Below are positions 26,577-34,765 of a stretch of DNA of 64,000 bases, piece after piece (positions within the stretch are counted from its first letter, which is position 1; each line of letters begins with the position of its first letter). The notes beneath the pieces were generated by a model. It was given only the letters and a program-made list of their open reading frames with translations. It searched no databases and was not told the origin of the DNA. The translations under genes were made by a program, and so were the position numbers. Source of the DNA: an uncultured Prevotella sp. (GTDB taxonomy: Bacteria > Bacteroidota > Bacteroidia > Bacteroidales > Bacteroidaceae); the NCBI GenBank assembly GCA_944320355.1, contig CALUHC010000022.1, forward strand, positions 1 through 64,000, given 5' to 3'.

Positions 26577-27567
26577 GCGGAAGCTCTCTGACGCGATAAA
26601 AGCCGAGGCGGCGAGCCTCGGCTTTTATCGTTGCGGCATAGCCGAGGCCGCGCCGGTGGACGGGGCGGCGGCCGCGCGCCTTGCCAGTTGGTTGCGCTCC
26701 GGCCTCAATGCCGGCATGGACTACATGGCCCGCCACACCGACCTGCGCCTCGACCCGCGCCTGCTCATGCCCGGCGCGCGGAGCATAGTGTGCGTGGCCA
26801 TGGCATACGCCCCCGCCGTGGCTTTGCCAAAAGATGGATATGCCATAGCGGCATACGCCATGGGGCGCGACTACCACGACGTGATGAAAGCCCGCCTCAG
26901 GCAGCTCGCCGCCGCCATGGAGCGGCTCTTGACCGAGAGCGACGGCCCGCAGCCGCCCGACGGGCAGCCACCGGTGGAGACGCGCGTGTGCTGCGACACC
27001 GCCCCCGTGCTCGAACGCTACTGGGCCGCACGCGCCGGACTGGGCTGGACGGGGCGCAACACGCAGCTCGTCATACCCGGCGCGGGGTCGATGTTCTTCC
27101 TCGGCGAGGTGCTGGTCAACCGCACACTGCTCTCCGACAGCCCCCTGCCGCCGCGCTGCGGCACGTGCCGCGCCTGCATAGATGCCTGCCCAACCTGCGC
27201 CCTCTCTGCCGACGGCGCGCTCGATGCGCGCCGATGCCTGTCCTACCTCACCATAGAGAACCGGGGTGAGATACCCCCGCAGGCCGCCCGGGCCATGGGC
27301 AACACCATCTACGGCTGCGACCGCTGCCAGGCGGCCTGCCCGTGGAACCGCTTCGCGCCAGCGGCCACTGTACCCGAACTGCGGCCCAACCCCGAGCTGC
27401 TGCGCATGAGCCGGGCTGACTGGAGCGCACTCACCGTGGATGGATATCGCCGGCTGTTCAAGGGCAGCGCAGTGAAAAGGGCAAAGTATGACGGCCTGAT
27501 GCGCAACATCAAGGCGGTGGAGGGCAACGCCGGAGGCACGGAGAACACGGCGACCGGCAAGCGTTAA
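26554..27567 (+). CDS. queG: Epoxyqueuosine reductase
   Basis: 337 residues. The N-terminal cobalamin-binding part (RHTDLRLDPRLLMPGARSI, AYAMGRDYHDVMK) is followed by ferredoxin-type clusters: C-G-T-C-R-A-C-x3-C-P from Cys202 and CDRCQAACPWN near 255. QueG reduces epoxyqueuosine to queuosine at tRNA position 34 using cobalamin and 4Fe-4S clusters. The gene overlaps the deacetylase gene. Codons 14-26 form a perfect 16-bp hairpin that could end or attenuate transcription coming from upstream. Confidence 0.95.
   Translation: MNSRLSIERKLSDAIKAEAASLGFYRCGIAEAAPVDGAAAARLASWLRSGLNAGMDYMARHTDLRLDPRLLMPGARSIVCVAMAYAPAVALPKDGYAIAAYAMGRDYHDVMKARLRQLAAAMERLLTESDGPQPPDGQPPVETRVCCDTAPVLERYWAARAGLGWTGRNTQLVIPGAGSMFFLGEVLVNRTLLSDSPLPPRCGTCRACIDACPTCALSADGALDARRCLSYLTIENRGEIPPQAARAMGNTIYGCDRCQAACPWNRFAPAATVPELRPNPELLRMSRADWSALTVDGYRRLFKGSAVKRAKYDGLMRNIKAVEGNAGGTENTATGKR
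26594..26630 (+). terminator. Perfect 16-bp hairpin inside the 5' end of queG
   Basis: CGATAAAAGCCGAGGC (26594-26609) and its exact complement (26615-26630) flank a five-base loop. The right arm ends in CTTTTATCG. It lies 18 bp after the deacetylase stop codon and looks like an intrinsic terminator or attenuator placed in coding sequence. Confidence 0.55.
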
Positions 27568-27960
27568 CGATGCTTCAAAATGTTAAAACGGAGATGGCAA
27601 AGCCCTCCAAGAATCGCGTTCTCGCGAAGATGGCCGCCTCGTGCGGCAAATAACGCAAAGACAGGTGTGCAATCGTAACTTGTTGGGAGACACGAGGGTT
27701 ATGGGGATTTTTAGAGGAATGTGCAATAATGCGCACTCCAATATTTGCTGAAAAGCTGCCAAAAGTTGTGTCTTTTGGCGGAAAACCGGTCGAAAAGTGG
27801 GTCGTTTTGCACGGCGATATGGCCTGTTTGGGCTTGCGATATGTGCCGTTTCGCAATCCGAAACAGGCTGTTTTGCGCGGCGGCGTGGCTTTTTTGCCGA
27901 AATATTAAGCCGTGGATATGTTTCACGTTTCTATTTCAATGTTTCACGAAGTGTTAAATT
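27567..27960 (-). repeat. Dispersed composite element, copy C
   Basis: Starts at the queG stop codon. Its reverse complement aligns with 8353-8790: AACGATGCTTCAAAATG versus AACAATGCTTCAGAATG, GCCCTCC.AGAATCGCG, GCGGCAAATAA.GCAAAGACAGG, and AAACGTGAAACAT near the far end. At 27962 it is joined directly to a MITE-like element. Confidence 0.75.
27792..27879 (-). repeat. 22-bp palindromic array, four units (array 4)
   Basis: Units start at 27792, 27814, 27836 and 27858 on the plus strand, more diverged than elsewhere (ATATGGCCTGTTT, ATATGTGCCGTTT, AAACAGGCTGTTT). The array is embedded in copy C. Confidence 0.7.
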
Positions 27961-27961
27961 C

Positions 27962-28151
27962 AAATCGTTTATTATAGGCCAGAGTGGTTTCGCTCTGTTG
28001 CCGCGCAGATTGTCGGCCGCCTTTGTCAAAGGCATTGCGGGCTACGTTGGGACAAGGCGGCAGACACGATACCGCTGGCAGGGCTAAAGCACGTGGAAAG
28101 TCGGGGAAGGCAACAAAAACACAGTTCCGGCGGTCTAATGACTGGTTTGGC
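27962..28151. mobile_element. MITE-like element, diverged copy
   Basis: This 190-bp segment is similar along its length to 32864-33059. Shared features are the start AAATCG.TTATTA.AGGCC, GTGGTTTCG, a GCCTTTGTCAAAGGC hairpin, GACAAGGCGGCAG, GCACGTGGAAAG and the end GGCGGTCTAATGAC. The terminal repeats are degenerate. The direct repeat TTAAATTC flanks it (27954-27961, 28152-28159). Confidence 0.6.
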
Positions 28152-28256
28152 TTAAATTCCTCGGTCGCGTTAACCCTGATCATGACATATACCGCGCTTT
28201 TTCGCGTGGCCTTGCCATTTTTCTCTTTCAGAGTAACGATTATAACAAAAATTTAT

Positions 28257-28264
28257 TACCTTTG
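28257..28264 (+). promoter_or_regulatory. -7 box for the 455-aa lipoprotein gene
   Basis: TACCTTTG lies in an AT-rich stretch about 185 bp before the ATG at 28448. The leader between them has no recognised structure. Confidence 0.5.
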
Positions 28265-28447
28265 TCCCAGTAAGCAGTTTCAGGGCCGTGCGCATGAGCA
28301 TTCGTGCCGCCTGTCTGCGTTTTTGCCTCTGGCGCGTTTTATCAGGAAAATGGTCTTGCCTGCGTCTTTGGCTGTATGTCGAGAAGAGTGTGTATCATAA
28401 ATGAGATCCGAAACCTGTAATTCATTAATCAAAGGAAATAGTATAGC

Positions 28448-29815
28448 ATGAAGAAAATTAGCGTTTTGGCCATGATGTTCGTGGCTTTGTCACTTCCGGT
28501 GACGTTTGTTTCTTGTGGCGATGACGACCCGACGGAGACTGCCGGCGGCGATGGTGGCGCCGGCGGTGGCGGCGACGATGAGCCCGGTGGCGGTGACGAT
28601 GAGCCCGGTGGCGGTGGCGATGAGCCTGGCGGAGGCTCTGGCAACCAGATACTTGACCTGGACCAGCAGAAGGCGGAGCTGAAAAACACCGCCAACGAGC
28701 TGATGGGGATGTTTCGCGCGGCCGACTTCAACCGCATTTCCGACCTCGGCCACTATGTTGACAACAACACCGACGACGGCAGTGTGGTGGAAGACTGGTG
28801 GGAGAGTTGCGTCGACGCCTGCGAGATGCCTGCCGCCGGCAATGACATCATGAACCTGTACAGGGCATCAAACTTCTACGGCCAGTTTGAATTGCGCAAC
28901 GGGCGGTGGCAGCAGACGGCCTCAGACGTAAACTACCTTGAGTTCCGCGTCACCGATGCCAGTGGCCAGCTCTGTGTCCTTCACCTTGAGTGCAGCGGCC
29001 AAGAGACCACAATCCACCATGAGGAGTTTGACGACGAGGACTGGTATTACTATTATGACAACGGCAATTATTACTCTGTTGTCACCCGCATAGAGAACCG
29101 CTTTGTCATCCCAGAGCGCATCAACATCACGCTGACCCAGGGCAGTGAGACGCTGGCATCGGTGATGGTCAACACCAACCTGACGCTCCAGAGCGCCGAC
29201 GGCGAGTTCAACTACAAGACCGACCGCGCCGACGTGTCGGCCCAGGTGAGCGCTGCCGATTACACGGTGACGGTAGACCGCGTAATGTTCAACGCCGGGC
29301 GTGATGCCGAAGTGCAGGCAGTGCTGTCAAAAGGCGGCATGACGCTGCTCACGGTGTCGGCCACCGCCAACGGCAACCTCGACAACGATGACGACCTGCA
29401 GGGCAGCATCCCGACCGTGAACCTCGACATTCTCGGGCGCGTAAGGCTGGGCGGCACCATCAGCGACGTGGACGAACTGGCCACGGCTATGGACGAAGCC
29501 GACAACAACAGCTACAACGAGGCCGCCTTCAGGGCCGCGCTCGACCGTGCCAACGGCTACATTGACATGGGCCTTTACTTCAACGGCAACGGCTCTCCGA
29601 GCGCCAACGTGATTCTGTATCCGTTCTACGAGGACGACCATTACTACGGCACAGAGTGGTATTATGAGCCTGCCATCATGTTCAGCGACGGTTCGTCTTA
29701 CTCCCTTGCAACATATTTCGACGAGGAATACTACGACAGCGTCATCACGCAGTTCACCGACCTGGTCAACAGCTTCATCCACTTGGTCGACGCAGACGAG
29801 AATGTAGACTGGTAA
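28448..29815 (+). CDS. Acidic surface-type lipoprotein of unknown function, 455 aa
   Basis: The lipoprotein signal (LPVTFVSC, Cys23) is followed by DDD and a low-complexity linker of about 40 residues made of GGDDEPGGG-type repeats, which may project the body from the outer membrane or act as a lipoprotein export signal. The remainder is rich in Asp, Asn and Tyr and includes a run of aromatic residues (DWYYYYDNGNYY) near residue 200. No known domain was recognised. The nucleotide repeats that encode the linker are near-identical, so length variation between strains is likely. It is followed by a TonB-dependent receptor gene after 152 bp. Confidence 0.8.
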   Translation: MKKISVLAMMFVALSLPVTFVSCGDDDPTETAGGDGGAGGGGDDEPGGGDDEPGGGGDEPGGGSGNQILDLDQQKAELKNTANELMGMFRAADFNRISDLGHYVDNNTDDGSVVEDWWESCVDACEMPAAGNDIMNLYRASNFYGQFELRNGRWQQTASDVNYLEFRVTDASGQLCVLHLECSGQETTIHHEEFDDEDWYYYYDNGNYYSVVTRIENRFVIPERINITLTQGSETLASVMVNTNLTLQSADGEFNYKTDRADVSAQVSAADYTVTVDRVMFNAGRDAEVQAVLSKGGMTLLTVSATANGNLDNDDDLQGSIPTVNLDILGRVRLGGTISDVDELATAMDEADNNSYNEAAFRAALDRANGYIDMGLYFNGNGSPSANVILYPFYEDDHYYGTEWYYEPAIMFSDGSSYSLATYFDEEYYDSVITQFTDLVNSFIHLVDADENVDW

Positions 29816-29967
29816 CGTTGCCCGCATCCAGACTGCCCTCAGGGGCGTCCGCCGGGCTGCGTCGGCATGGATGCCTGCCCAGGCATTGCTTACAGGCACC
29901 GGGCGGAGTGGCGCATACAGCTCCGCCCGGCTCTTTTTACCTATATATATTATACGATAGCGCATAG

Positions 29968-31986
29968 GTGAACCGATTCCTATTGACTCTCTTCTTGGCC
30001 TGTTCGGCCGCCACGCTGCACGCCGGCGTGGCGGCCGACAGCCTTGATACGCTCACGCACAGCCTGCGGTCTGTCGATGTCAGAGGCCGCCGCGTGCGCT
30101 CGTCAGTGCGCAGCGAGGGGGGCGCGACCATCGTAGGCATGGAGCTTATGAACCGTTTGCCACGCATACTCGGCAACGCCGACCCCATGCACTACGCGCA
30201 GATGCTGCCCGGGGTGCAGACCAACGCGGAGTATGACGCCGGCCTGCACATACAGGGCAGCGACAACGCGCACAACCAGGTGTCCGTAAACGGTGTGCCG
30301 CTCTACAGCGTGGCCCATCTGCTCGGCTTCTTCTCCATCTTCAATCCCACACATTTTTCGTCCATGAGGCTGGCCAAGGCCACTGCCGGGGCCTGCTCGC
30401 CAAACCGCCTCGGCGGCACTCTTGATATGCTGACCGACACTGCCGCCGTGCGCCGCACGGCTGGCGACGTGTCTGTTGGCCCCATGTCGTCGCAGGGCAC
30501 GGTGCGCCTGCCGCTCTCTGACCGCTCGTGGCTCACGCTGTCGGCGCGCGCCGCCTACCTCAACCTGCTCTATTCGCAATGGCTGAAGGTGGACGGCGAG
30601 GCCATCGATTACTTCTTCCACGACTACAACCTCACCTACACCGTGTGCCCCGACGGGCGCAACCTTGTGCGGGTAGACGCATACTACGGCGGCGACGACG
30701 TGGGCTATGCCGAGAGCAACTACGGCATGGACACCTCGCTGCGCTGGTACAACACCATGGCCGCCGTACACTGGCGGCACGACGGCGGGCGTTGGGCGCT
30801 CAGCCAGAGCCTCTACTTCACGCGATACAGCAACCGCTTCAGCCTCGACCAGGCCACCGTGGCCGTGCGCCTGCCGTCGTATATCATGGACATTGGCTAC
30901 AAGGCGAGCCTTGACTGGGGCGGCTGGACGGTGGGGATAGACGCGGCCCACCACACCATACGCCCGCAAGACCCGTCTGTGGAGGGTTACAACGTGCACA
31001 CCCAGACCGGCGCCGGCCGCCAGCGCGCGCTCGAACTGTCGCTCTGGGCGGAGTGGGGCAGGGCCTTCGGACGGGCGGAAGTCAATGCCGGCCTGTGCTC
31101 CACGCTCTACGCCACGTCGCGCGGCACGCGGGCATCTGCCGACCCCACGGCCTCGGTGGCCGTAGCCCTGTCGCCAGGCTCGCGCCTCACGCTGAGCGCG
31201 TGGGCGCGCCACCAGTATCTCGTCAAGACGGGTTTCTCGGACATCGGCCTGCCAACGGAGTTCTGGTTCTCCACCGGCTACGGGCAGAGCCCGCAGTACT
31301 CGCTCAACGCCTCGCTGCTCTTTGAGGCCTATACCGCACGCCGCGGCTGGCTGCTCTCGGCCGAAGCCTACTACAAGCGGCTGTACCACCAGGTGGAATA
31401 CCGTGGCAACGTGTTCGACTTCCTTTACGACGACTACTCGCTCGACAACTCCCTGCTCAGCGGCGACGGCCATAACTACGGGCTGAGCCTGATGGCAGAG
31501 CGGCGCAAGGGGCGGCTGACGGGATGGGTGGCATACTCGTACGGCAGGGCGCGGAGGCGCTTCGACGACCCGCAACTGGCCGGGTGGTATGACGCGGCGC
31601 ACGAGCGGCCGCACGAGCTGAACGCCGTGGCCACCTTCAGGCTGTCGCCCCGCTGGAGCTTCGGGGCCACAATGGTGGTGGCATCGGGCACTCCGTTCAC
31701 CCGCGTGGAGCGGTTCTACGTGCTGAGCAACCACGTGATATCCGAATACGGGCCGCACAACGGCGAGCGGCTGCCGCCATACGTGCGCCTCGACCTGTCG
31801 GTAAGCTACGACTTCCCGGTGCGCCACGGCCGCCGCAGCGGCATAAACCTGTCGCTCTACAACGCCACGGCGCACGAGAACGTGCTCTTCTACCGCCTGA
31901 AAATCAACGAGTATGAGTTTGCCTACCGGCCATTCTCGTTTGCCCTCAGGGTGATGCCTTCGGTCAATTATTACATTAGTTTCTGA
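29968..31986 (+). CDS. TonB-dependent receptor-like outer-membrane protein
   Basis: 672 residues starting with GTG 29968 and a clear signal peptide (FLLTLFLACSAATLHA). A plug domain follows (RILGNADPMHYAQMLPGVQTNAEYDAGLHIQGSDNAHNQVSVNGVPLY). A beta-barrel region with alternating aromatic strands runs to a terminal Phe (VNYYISF), as expected for outer-membrane insertion. The N-terminal carboxypeptidase-like domain common in SusC-type receptors is absent. The adjacent DUF4249 lipoprotein gene starts 5 bp after the stop. Such pairs are common in Bacteroidota and probably act in uptake of a small ligand. Substrate unknown. Confidence 0.88.
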   Translation: MNRFLLTLFLACSAATLHAGVAADSLDTLTHSLRSVDVRGRRVRSSVRSEGGATIVGMELMNRLPRILGNADPMHYAQMLPGVQTNAEYDAGLHIQGSDNAHNQVSVNGVPLYSVAHLLGFFSIFNPTHFSSMRLAKATAGACSPNRLGGTLDMLTDTAAVRRTAGDVSVGPMSSQGTVRLPLSDRSWLTLSARAAYLNLLYSQWLKVDGEAIDYFFHDYNLTYTVCPDGRNLVRVDAYYGGDDVGYAESNYGMDTSLRWYNTMAAVHWRHDGGRWALSQSLYFTRYSNRFSLDQATVAVRLPSYIMDIGYKASLDWGGWTVGIDAAHHTIRPQDPSVEGYNVHTQTGAGRQRALELSLWAEWGRAFGRAEVNAGLCSTLYATSRGTRASADPTASVAVALSPGSRLTLSAWARHQYLVKTGFSDIGLPTEFWFSTGYGQSPQYSLNASLLFEAYTARRGWLLSAEAYYKRLYHQVEYRGNVFDFLYDDYSLDNSLLSGDGHNYGLSLMAERRKGRLTGWVAYSYGRARRRFDDPQLAGWYDAAHERPHELNAVATFRLSPRWSFGATMVVASGTPFTRVERFYVLSNHVISEYGPHNGERLPPYVRLDLSVSYDFPVRHGRRSGINLSLYNATAHENVLFYRLKINEYEFAYRPFSFALRVMPSVNYYISF

Positions 31987-31991
31987 ACATT

Positions 31992-32849
31992 ATGCGCATA
32001 AACATACTTGTAAGCCGCCTCTCCGTGCTTCTCGCCGCAGCCGTCATGGCGGGCTGCGAGGCCGGGCTCGACGTGGCGGGAGGCAACGAGCTGGTGGTGG
32101 AGGGGTGGATAGACAGCGGCGGGTTCCCCGTGGTGATGCTCACGCGCACCGTGGCCGTAGGCTCCGACTACCGCCCCACATCCTCGCTCAACGACTGCGT
32201 TGAGCAGTGGGCGCGCGTGGCCGTGAGCGACGGAGAGCGCGAAGTGGTGCTCGTTGGCCACCGCGATGACGACTACTTCCCGCCATACGTCTATACCACC
32301 ACCGACATGAGGGGCGTGGCCGGGCGCACATACAGCCTCACCGTCGACTGCATCGACGGCACCCATGCCGAGGCTTCGGCCACCATTCCGCACCCCGTCG
32401 CCATCGACTCGCTCACGGTAGAGCCTGTGGCCGTGGCCGACACGCTGCGCCAGGTGTACGCTTTCTTCGACAACTCCGCTGCCGCCGGCGGTTACTATAA
32501 GCTCTTCACTCGTGTGCTCGGCCACGAGTACGGCTACCTGTCGGCCTGTCTCGGCATAGCCTCTGCCGATATGTTGCAGTCAGACGGGCGCATGGCCGTG
32601 AGCCAGGGGCGGCAGAACATGACATCCGACTTTACGCCCTACTTCGCCGTTGGCGACACTGTGATGGTCAAGCTGGCGCGTGTTGACAGCACGGCCTACG
32701 CCTTCTGGCGCGACTTCGAGGACATGGTGACGCTCTCGCGCAACCCCTTTTTCCCCGTCACCAACAACCTCTACTCCAACGTCCGTGGCGGCCTCGGCTA
32801 TTGGTTCGGCTACGGCGCGAGCTTCGGCTCAGTCATAGTGCGGCCGTGA
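31992..32849 (+). CDS. DUF4249-family lipoprotein
   Basis: 285 residues with a lipoprotein signal (AAAVMAGC, Cys19). The early 'ELVVEGWIDSGGFPVVMLTRTV' and later 'GRTYSLTV...ASATIPHPVAIDSL' segments match the DUF4249 layout. The family is nearly always encoded next to a TonB-dependent receptor, as here (5 bp), and is likely its surface partner. The stop codon overlaps by one base the direct repeat flanking the MITE-like element at 32862. Confidence 0.88.
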   Translation: MRINILVSRLSVLLAAAVMAGCEAGLDVAGGNELVVEGWIDSGGFPVVMLTRTVAVGSDYRPTSSLNDCVEQWARVAVSDGEREVVLVGHRDDDYFPPYVYTTTDMRGVAGRTYSLTVDCIDGTHAEASATIPHPVAIDSLTVEPVAVADTLRQVYAFFDNSAAAGGYYKLFTRVLGHEYGYLSACLGIASADMLQSDGRMAVSQGRQNMTSDFTPYFAVGDTVMVKLARVDSTAYAFWRDFEDMVTLSRNPFFPVTNNLYSNVRGGLGYWFGYGASFGSVIVRP

Positions 32850-32861
32850 AAAGTTAAAAAT

Positions 32862-33059
32862 TAAACCCAAATCGGTCATTAGAGGCCAATGTGATTTCGT
32901 CCTGTCGGCGGCAGATTGGCTGTCGCCTTCTGTCGAAGGCGTAGCGGACTACGTCGAGACAAAGCGGCAGGCAAGATGCCGCCGACAGGACGAAAGCACA
33001 TGGAAAGCCGGGAAAAGAAGCGAAACATATCCCCGGCGGTCTAATGACCGATTTGGGTT
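32862..33059. mobile_element. MITE-like element with perfect 20-bp terminal inverted repeats
   Basis: AACCCAAATCGGTCATTAGA at 32864-32883 is exactly complementary to 33040-33059. The 13-bp direct repeat AAAAGTTAAAAAT flanks the element (32849-32861, 33060-33072). Inside, a 19-bp perfect inverted repeat (TTTCGTCCTGTCGGCGGCA and its complement) and a GCCTTC-TGTC-GAAGGC hairpin are present. There is no coding frame. The element lies directly after the DUF4249 gene. Confidence 0.75.
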
Positions 33060-33271
33060 AAAAGTTAAAAATGCAAAAGAGCCATGCGGAATGACCTCAA
33101 TGCTCTTTCAAAACTCCCCAAGGGACAACTTGGGCAACGCCGGGCACAAGGCGAATGTACTCTGACTCCTCAGCAGAGTGAAACGTAGCGACAACTCCTT
33201 ATAACTCCTTCAACTCCTTGAAGAGCCATTCTCCGCACTCCTGCAACTACAGACCCCCTGTCTCCTAAACT

Positions 33272-33710
33272 ATTGTCCGCACTCCTGCCTCCCGCCTTCC
33301 GCCTCCTCGAATTTAACACTTCGTTTTCCCTTGAAATAGAAAACGGAAAGCCTCGTGGAGTAAAATATATTGACAAAAGCGCACTTCCGTTTCCCGATAT
33401 ATGCCGTCCCGGACAGCGAAACGGCACATATCGCAATGCCAGACAAGCCATATCGCAATGCCAGACGACCCGTCTCACGATCCGTTTTCTGCCAAAAAAC
33501 ATGGTTTATGGCGGTTTTCCGGCAGATATTATAGTGCAGATTATTGCACAGTTCTCCCAAAGCTATCATAACTCCCATAGTTACCAGAGAGTTAAGATTG
33601 CACACCCGTTTTCGCGATATTTGCGCCCTTGTGGCTTTCTTTTTGCGGAAATGCGATTCGCAGAGGCTCTTGTCATGCCGAATTTAACACAATTAACAGT
33701 CGTTAGCTCC
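33272..33710 (+). repeat. Dispersed composite element, copy D
   Basis: Same orientation as copy A and shares its left end (ATTG.CCGCACTCC.GCCTCCCG and AATTTAACACTTCGT). The next 90 bp match copy B far better (CGTTTTC...GAAAACG, GTAAAATAT.TTGACAAAA). Other shared parts are the 22-bp array, CTGCCAAAAAACATGGTTTATGGCGG-type sequence (in pieces), GAGAGTTA.GATTGCACACC and TTTAACA at the end. Confidence 0.75.
33394..33481 (+). repeat. 22-bp palindromic array, four units (array 5)
   Basis: Units start at 33394, 33416, 33438 and 33460. The second has the core AAACGGCACATAT. Units three and four are diverged. The array is embedded in copy D. Confidence 0.7.
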
Positions 33711-34244
33711 TTGTGGCGAGATTGTCAGAGACCGGTTGCCTACGCCATATAGCGGCATTCCATTGTTGGTTGTTTAAACTTTTTTGCGTTAAAAGTTGTC
33801 ATATCGGAAATTAATCCGTATCTTTGCAACTGTTCCGATGCGGAAAGCACGCCCCATGCGCGGGTGGTGCGTGAAGCTGAGGGGCGGCATATTAGGAAAA
33901 GGCGTTTACTTGACGCTTGTTCTTGACGTCCGGAAATCTCGCAAGTTTCAGATGTAGTCAAGGACAGGGCAACAGTAGATGCCACGTGGATATGTAGTGT
34001 CCGTGCAATTATTCCGGCCATCGTCCGTTGTAAGGGCGTGGCATGGGTGTTGTATTGATCATCATATTCTGCGTGGGGTTCTGCGTTGCCCGTTCTGCTA
34101 CATCGGGCAATGCGAGAGCCTCTGGACGTGGAATGGGCAATGGTACAGATTCCCACGCATTTTCATTTTATGTCCGCAGACAGTTAAAATTACTATTTAA
34201 GAATGCCGAATCCGGGGAGTCTGCAGGCCGAAAACAAACCAGAC
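33711..34244. other. Gap with a promoter but no convincing gene
   Basis: A good promoter (33796-33827) fires into about 400 bp that contain only short frames (39 aa from 33839; others overlapping in different frames) with no recognisable protein features. This may be a long leader of the lipoprotein gene at 34245, a small RNA gene or a decayed gene. Confidence 0.5.
33796..33827 (+). promoter_or_regulatory. Promoter upstream of the 152-aa-type lipoprotein region
   Basis: TTG (33796-33798), a 20-base spacer and TATCTTTGC (33819-33827) fit the consensus. The nearest supported start codon is 418 bp downstream. Confidence 0.6.
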
Positions 34245-34661
34245 ATGAAGAAGTTTTTATTGAGTTTCTTGCCATTCCTCGTGATGGCATTGTGTGTTGC
34301 ATCGTTCACTTCGTGCAGCGACGACGATGATGATTCGGGCAGTGCAGGTGCTGCTGATGCTGCAGCGGCAGTTGCCGGTGAATATAATGGAAGTGTGTCG
34401 GTGACAGGTTACACAGGTACGATTCCGACAACGGTTGTACTTAACAAGCGCACCAGCACCTCTGTGGACATGACATTTGACAGTCCATCGGCAGACTTGT
34501 ATTATGACTTCACAGCAATAAGCGTTGAAGAGGGCGAAAATGGTATTTACACAATACGCGCTAATGACAATGTGATATTTGGAACCGTGTCTGGTCGCAA
34601 TCTGACCTTGAACCTTTCATCGACATCCGGTTCTATTTTGTTCACCGGAACTCGCAAATAG
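34245..34661 (+). CDS. Small lipoprotein, 138 aa
   Basis: ATG 34245 is chosen because it begins the signal sequence (KKFLLSFLPFLVMALCVASFTSC, Cys24). An Asp-rich stretch (SDDDDDSGS) and an Ala-rich linker follow. The remaining 90 residues are beta-rich (GEYNGSVSVTGYTGTIPTTVVL, NLTLNLSSTSGSILFTG), resembling small calycin- or lipocalin-like Bacteroidales lipoproteins. That is a fold guess only. A strong hairpin terminator follows the stop codon. Confidence 0.78.
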   Translation: MKKFLLSFLPFLVMALCVASFTSCSDDDDDSGSAGAADAAAAVAGEYNGSVSVTGYTGTIPTTVVLNKRTSTSVDMTFDSPSADLYYDFTAISVEEGENGIYTIRANDNVIFGTVSGRNLTLNLSSTSGSILFTGTRK

Positions 34662-34676
34662 CGTGACTATAGACGA

Positions 34677-34723
34677 GCAAAAAGAAGGGGCTGCATTTAT
34701 GGTAGTTGGCTCCTTCTTTTTGC
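34677..34723 (+). terminator. Rho-independent-type terminator after the small lipoprotein gene
   Basis: GCAAAAAGAAGG (34677-34688) pairs with CCTTCTTTTTGC (34712-34723), giving a 12-bp stem with a T-rich right arm 15 bp after the stop codon. It could work in both directions, also ending the convergent hipA transcript at 34766. Confidence 0.7.
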
Positions 34724-34765
34724 AATGTCAAAACCGAAATAGGCAGCGTGGATGTTGCCGTGGAC

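Noticed and set aside
33273-33752. Open frame of 159 codons through composite element D, and similar frames in A, B and C
   Set aside because: The frames do not correspond between copies, and four 22-bp units shift the frame by one base per unit. A conserved protein is therefore not possible.
33839-33958. 39-codon frame after the promoter at 33796
   Set aside because: No ribosome-binding signal, hydrophobic helix or family likeness. Kept only as part of the gap description.
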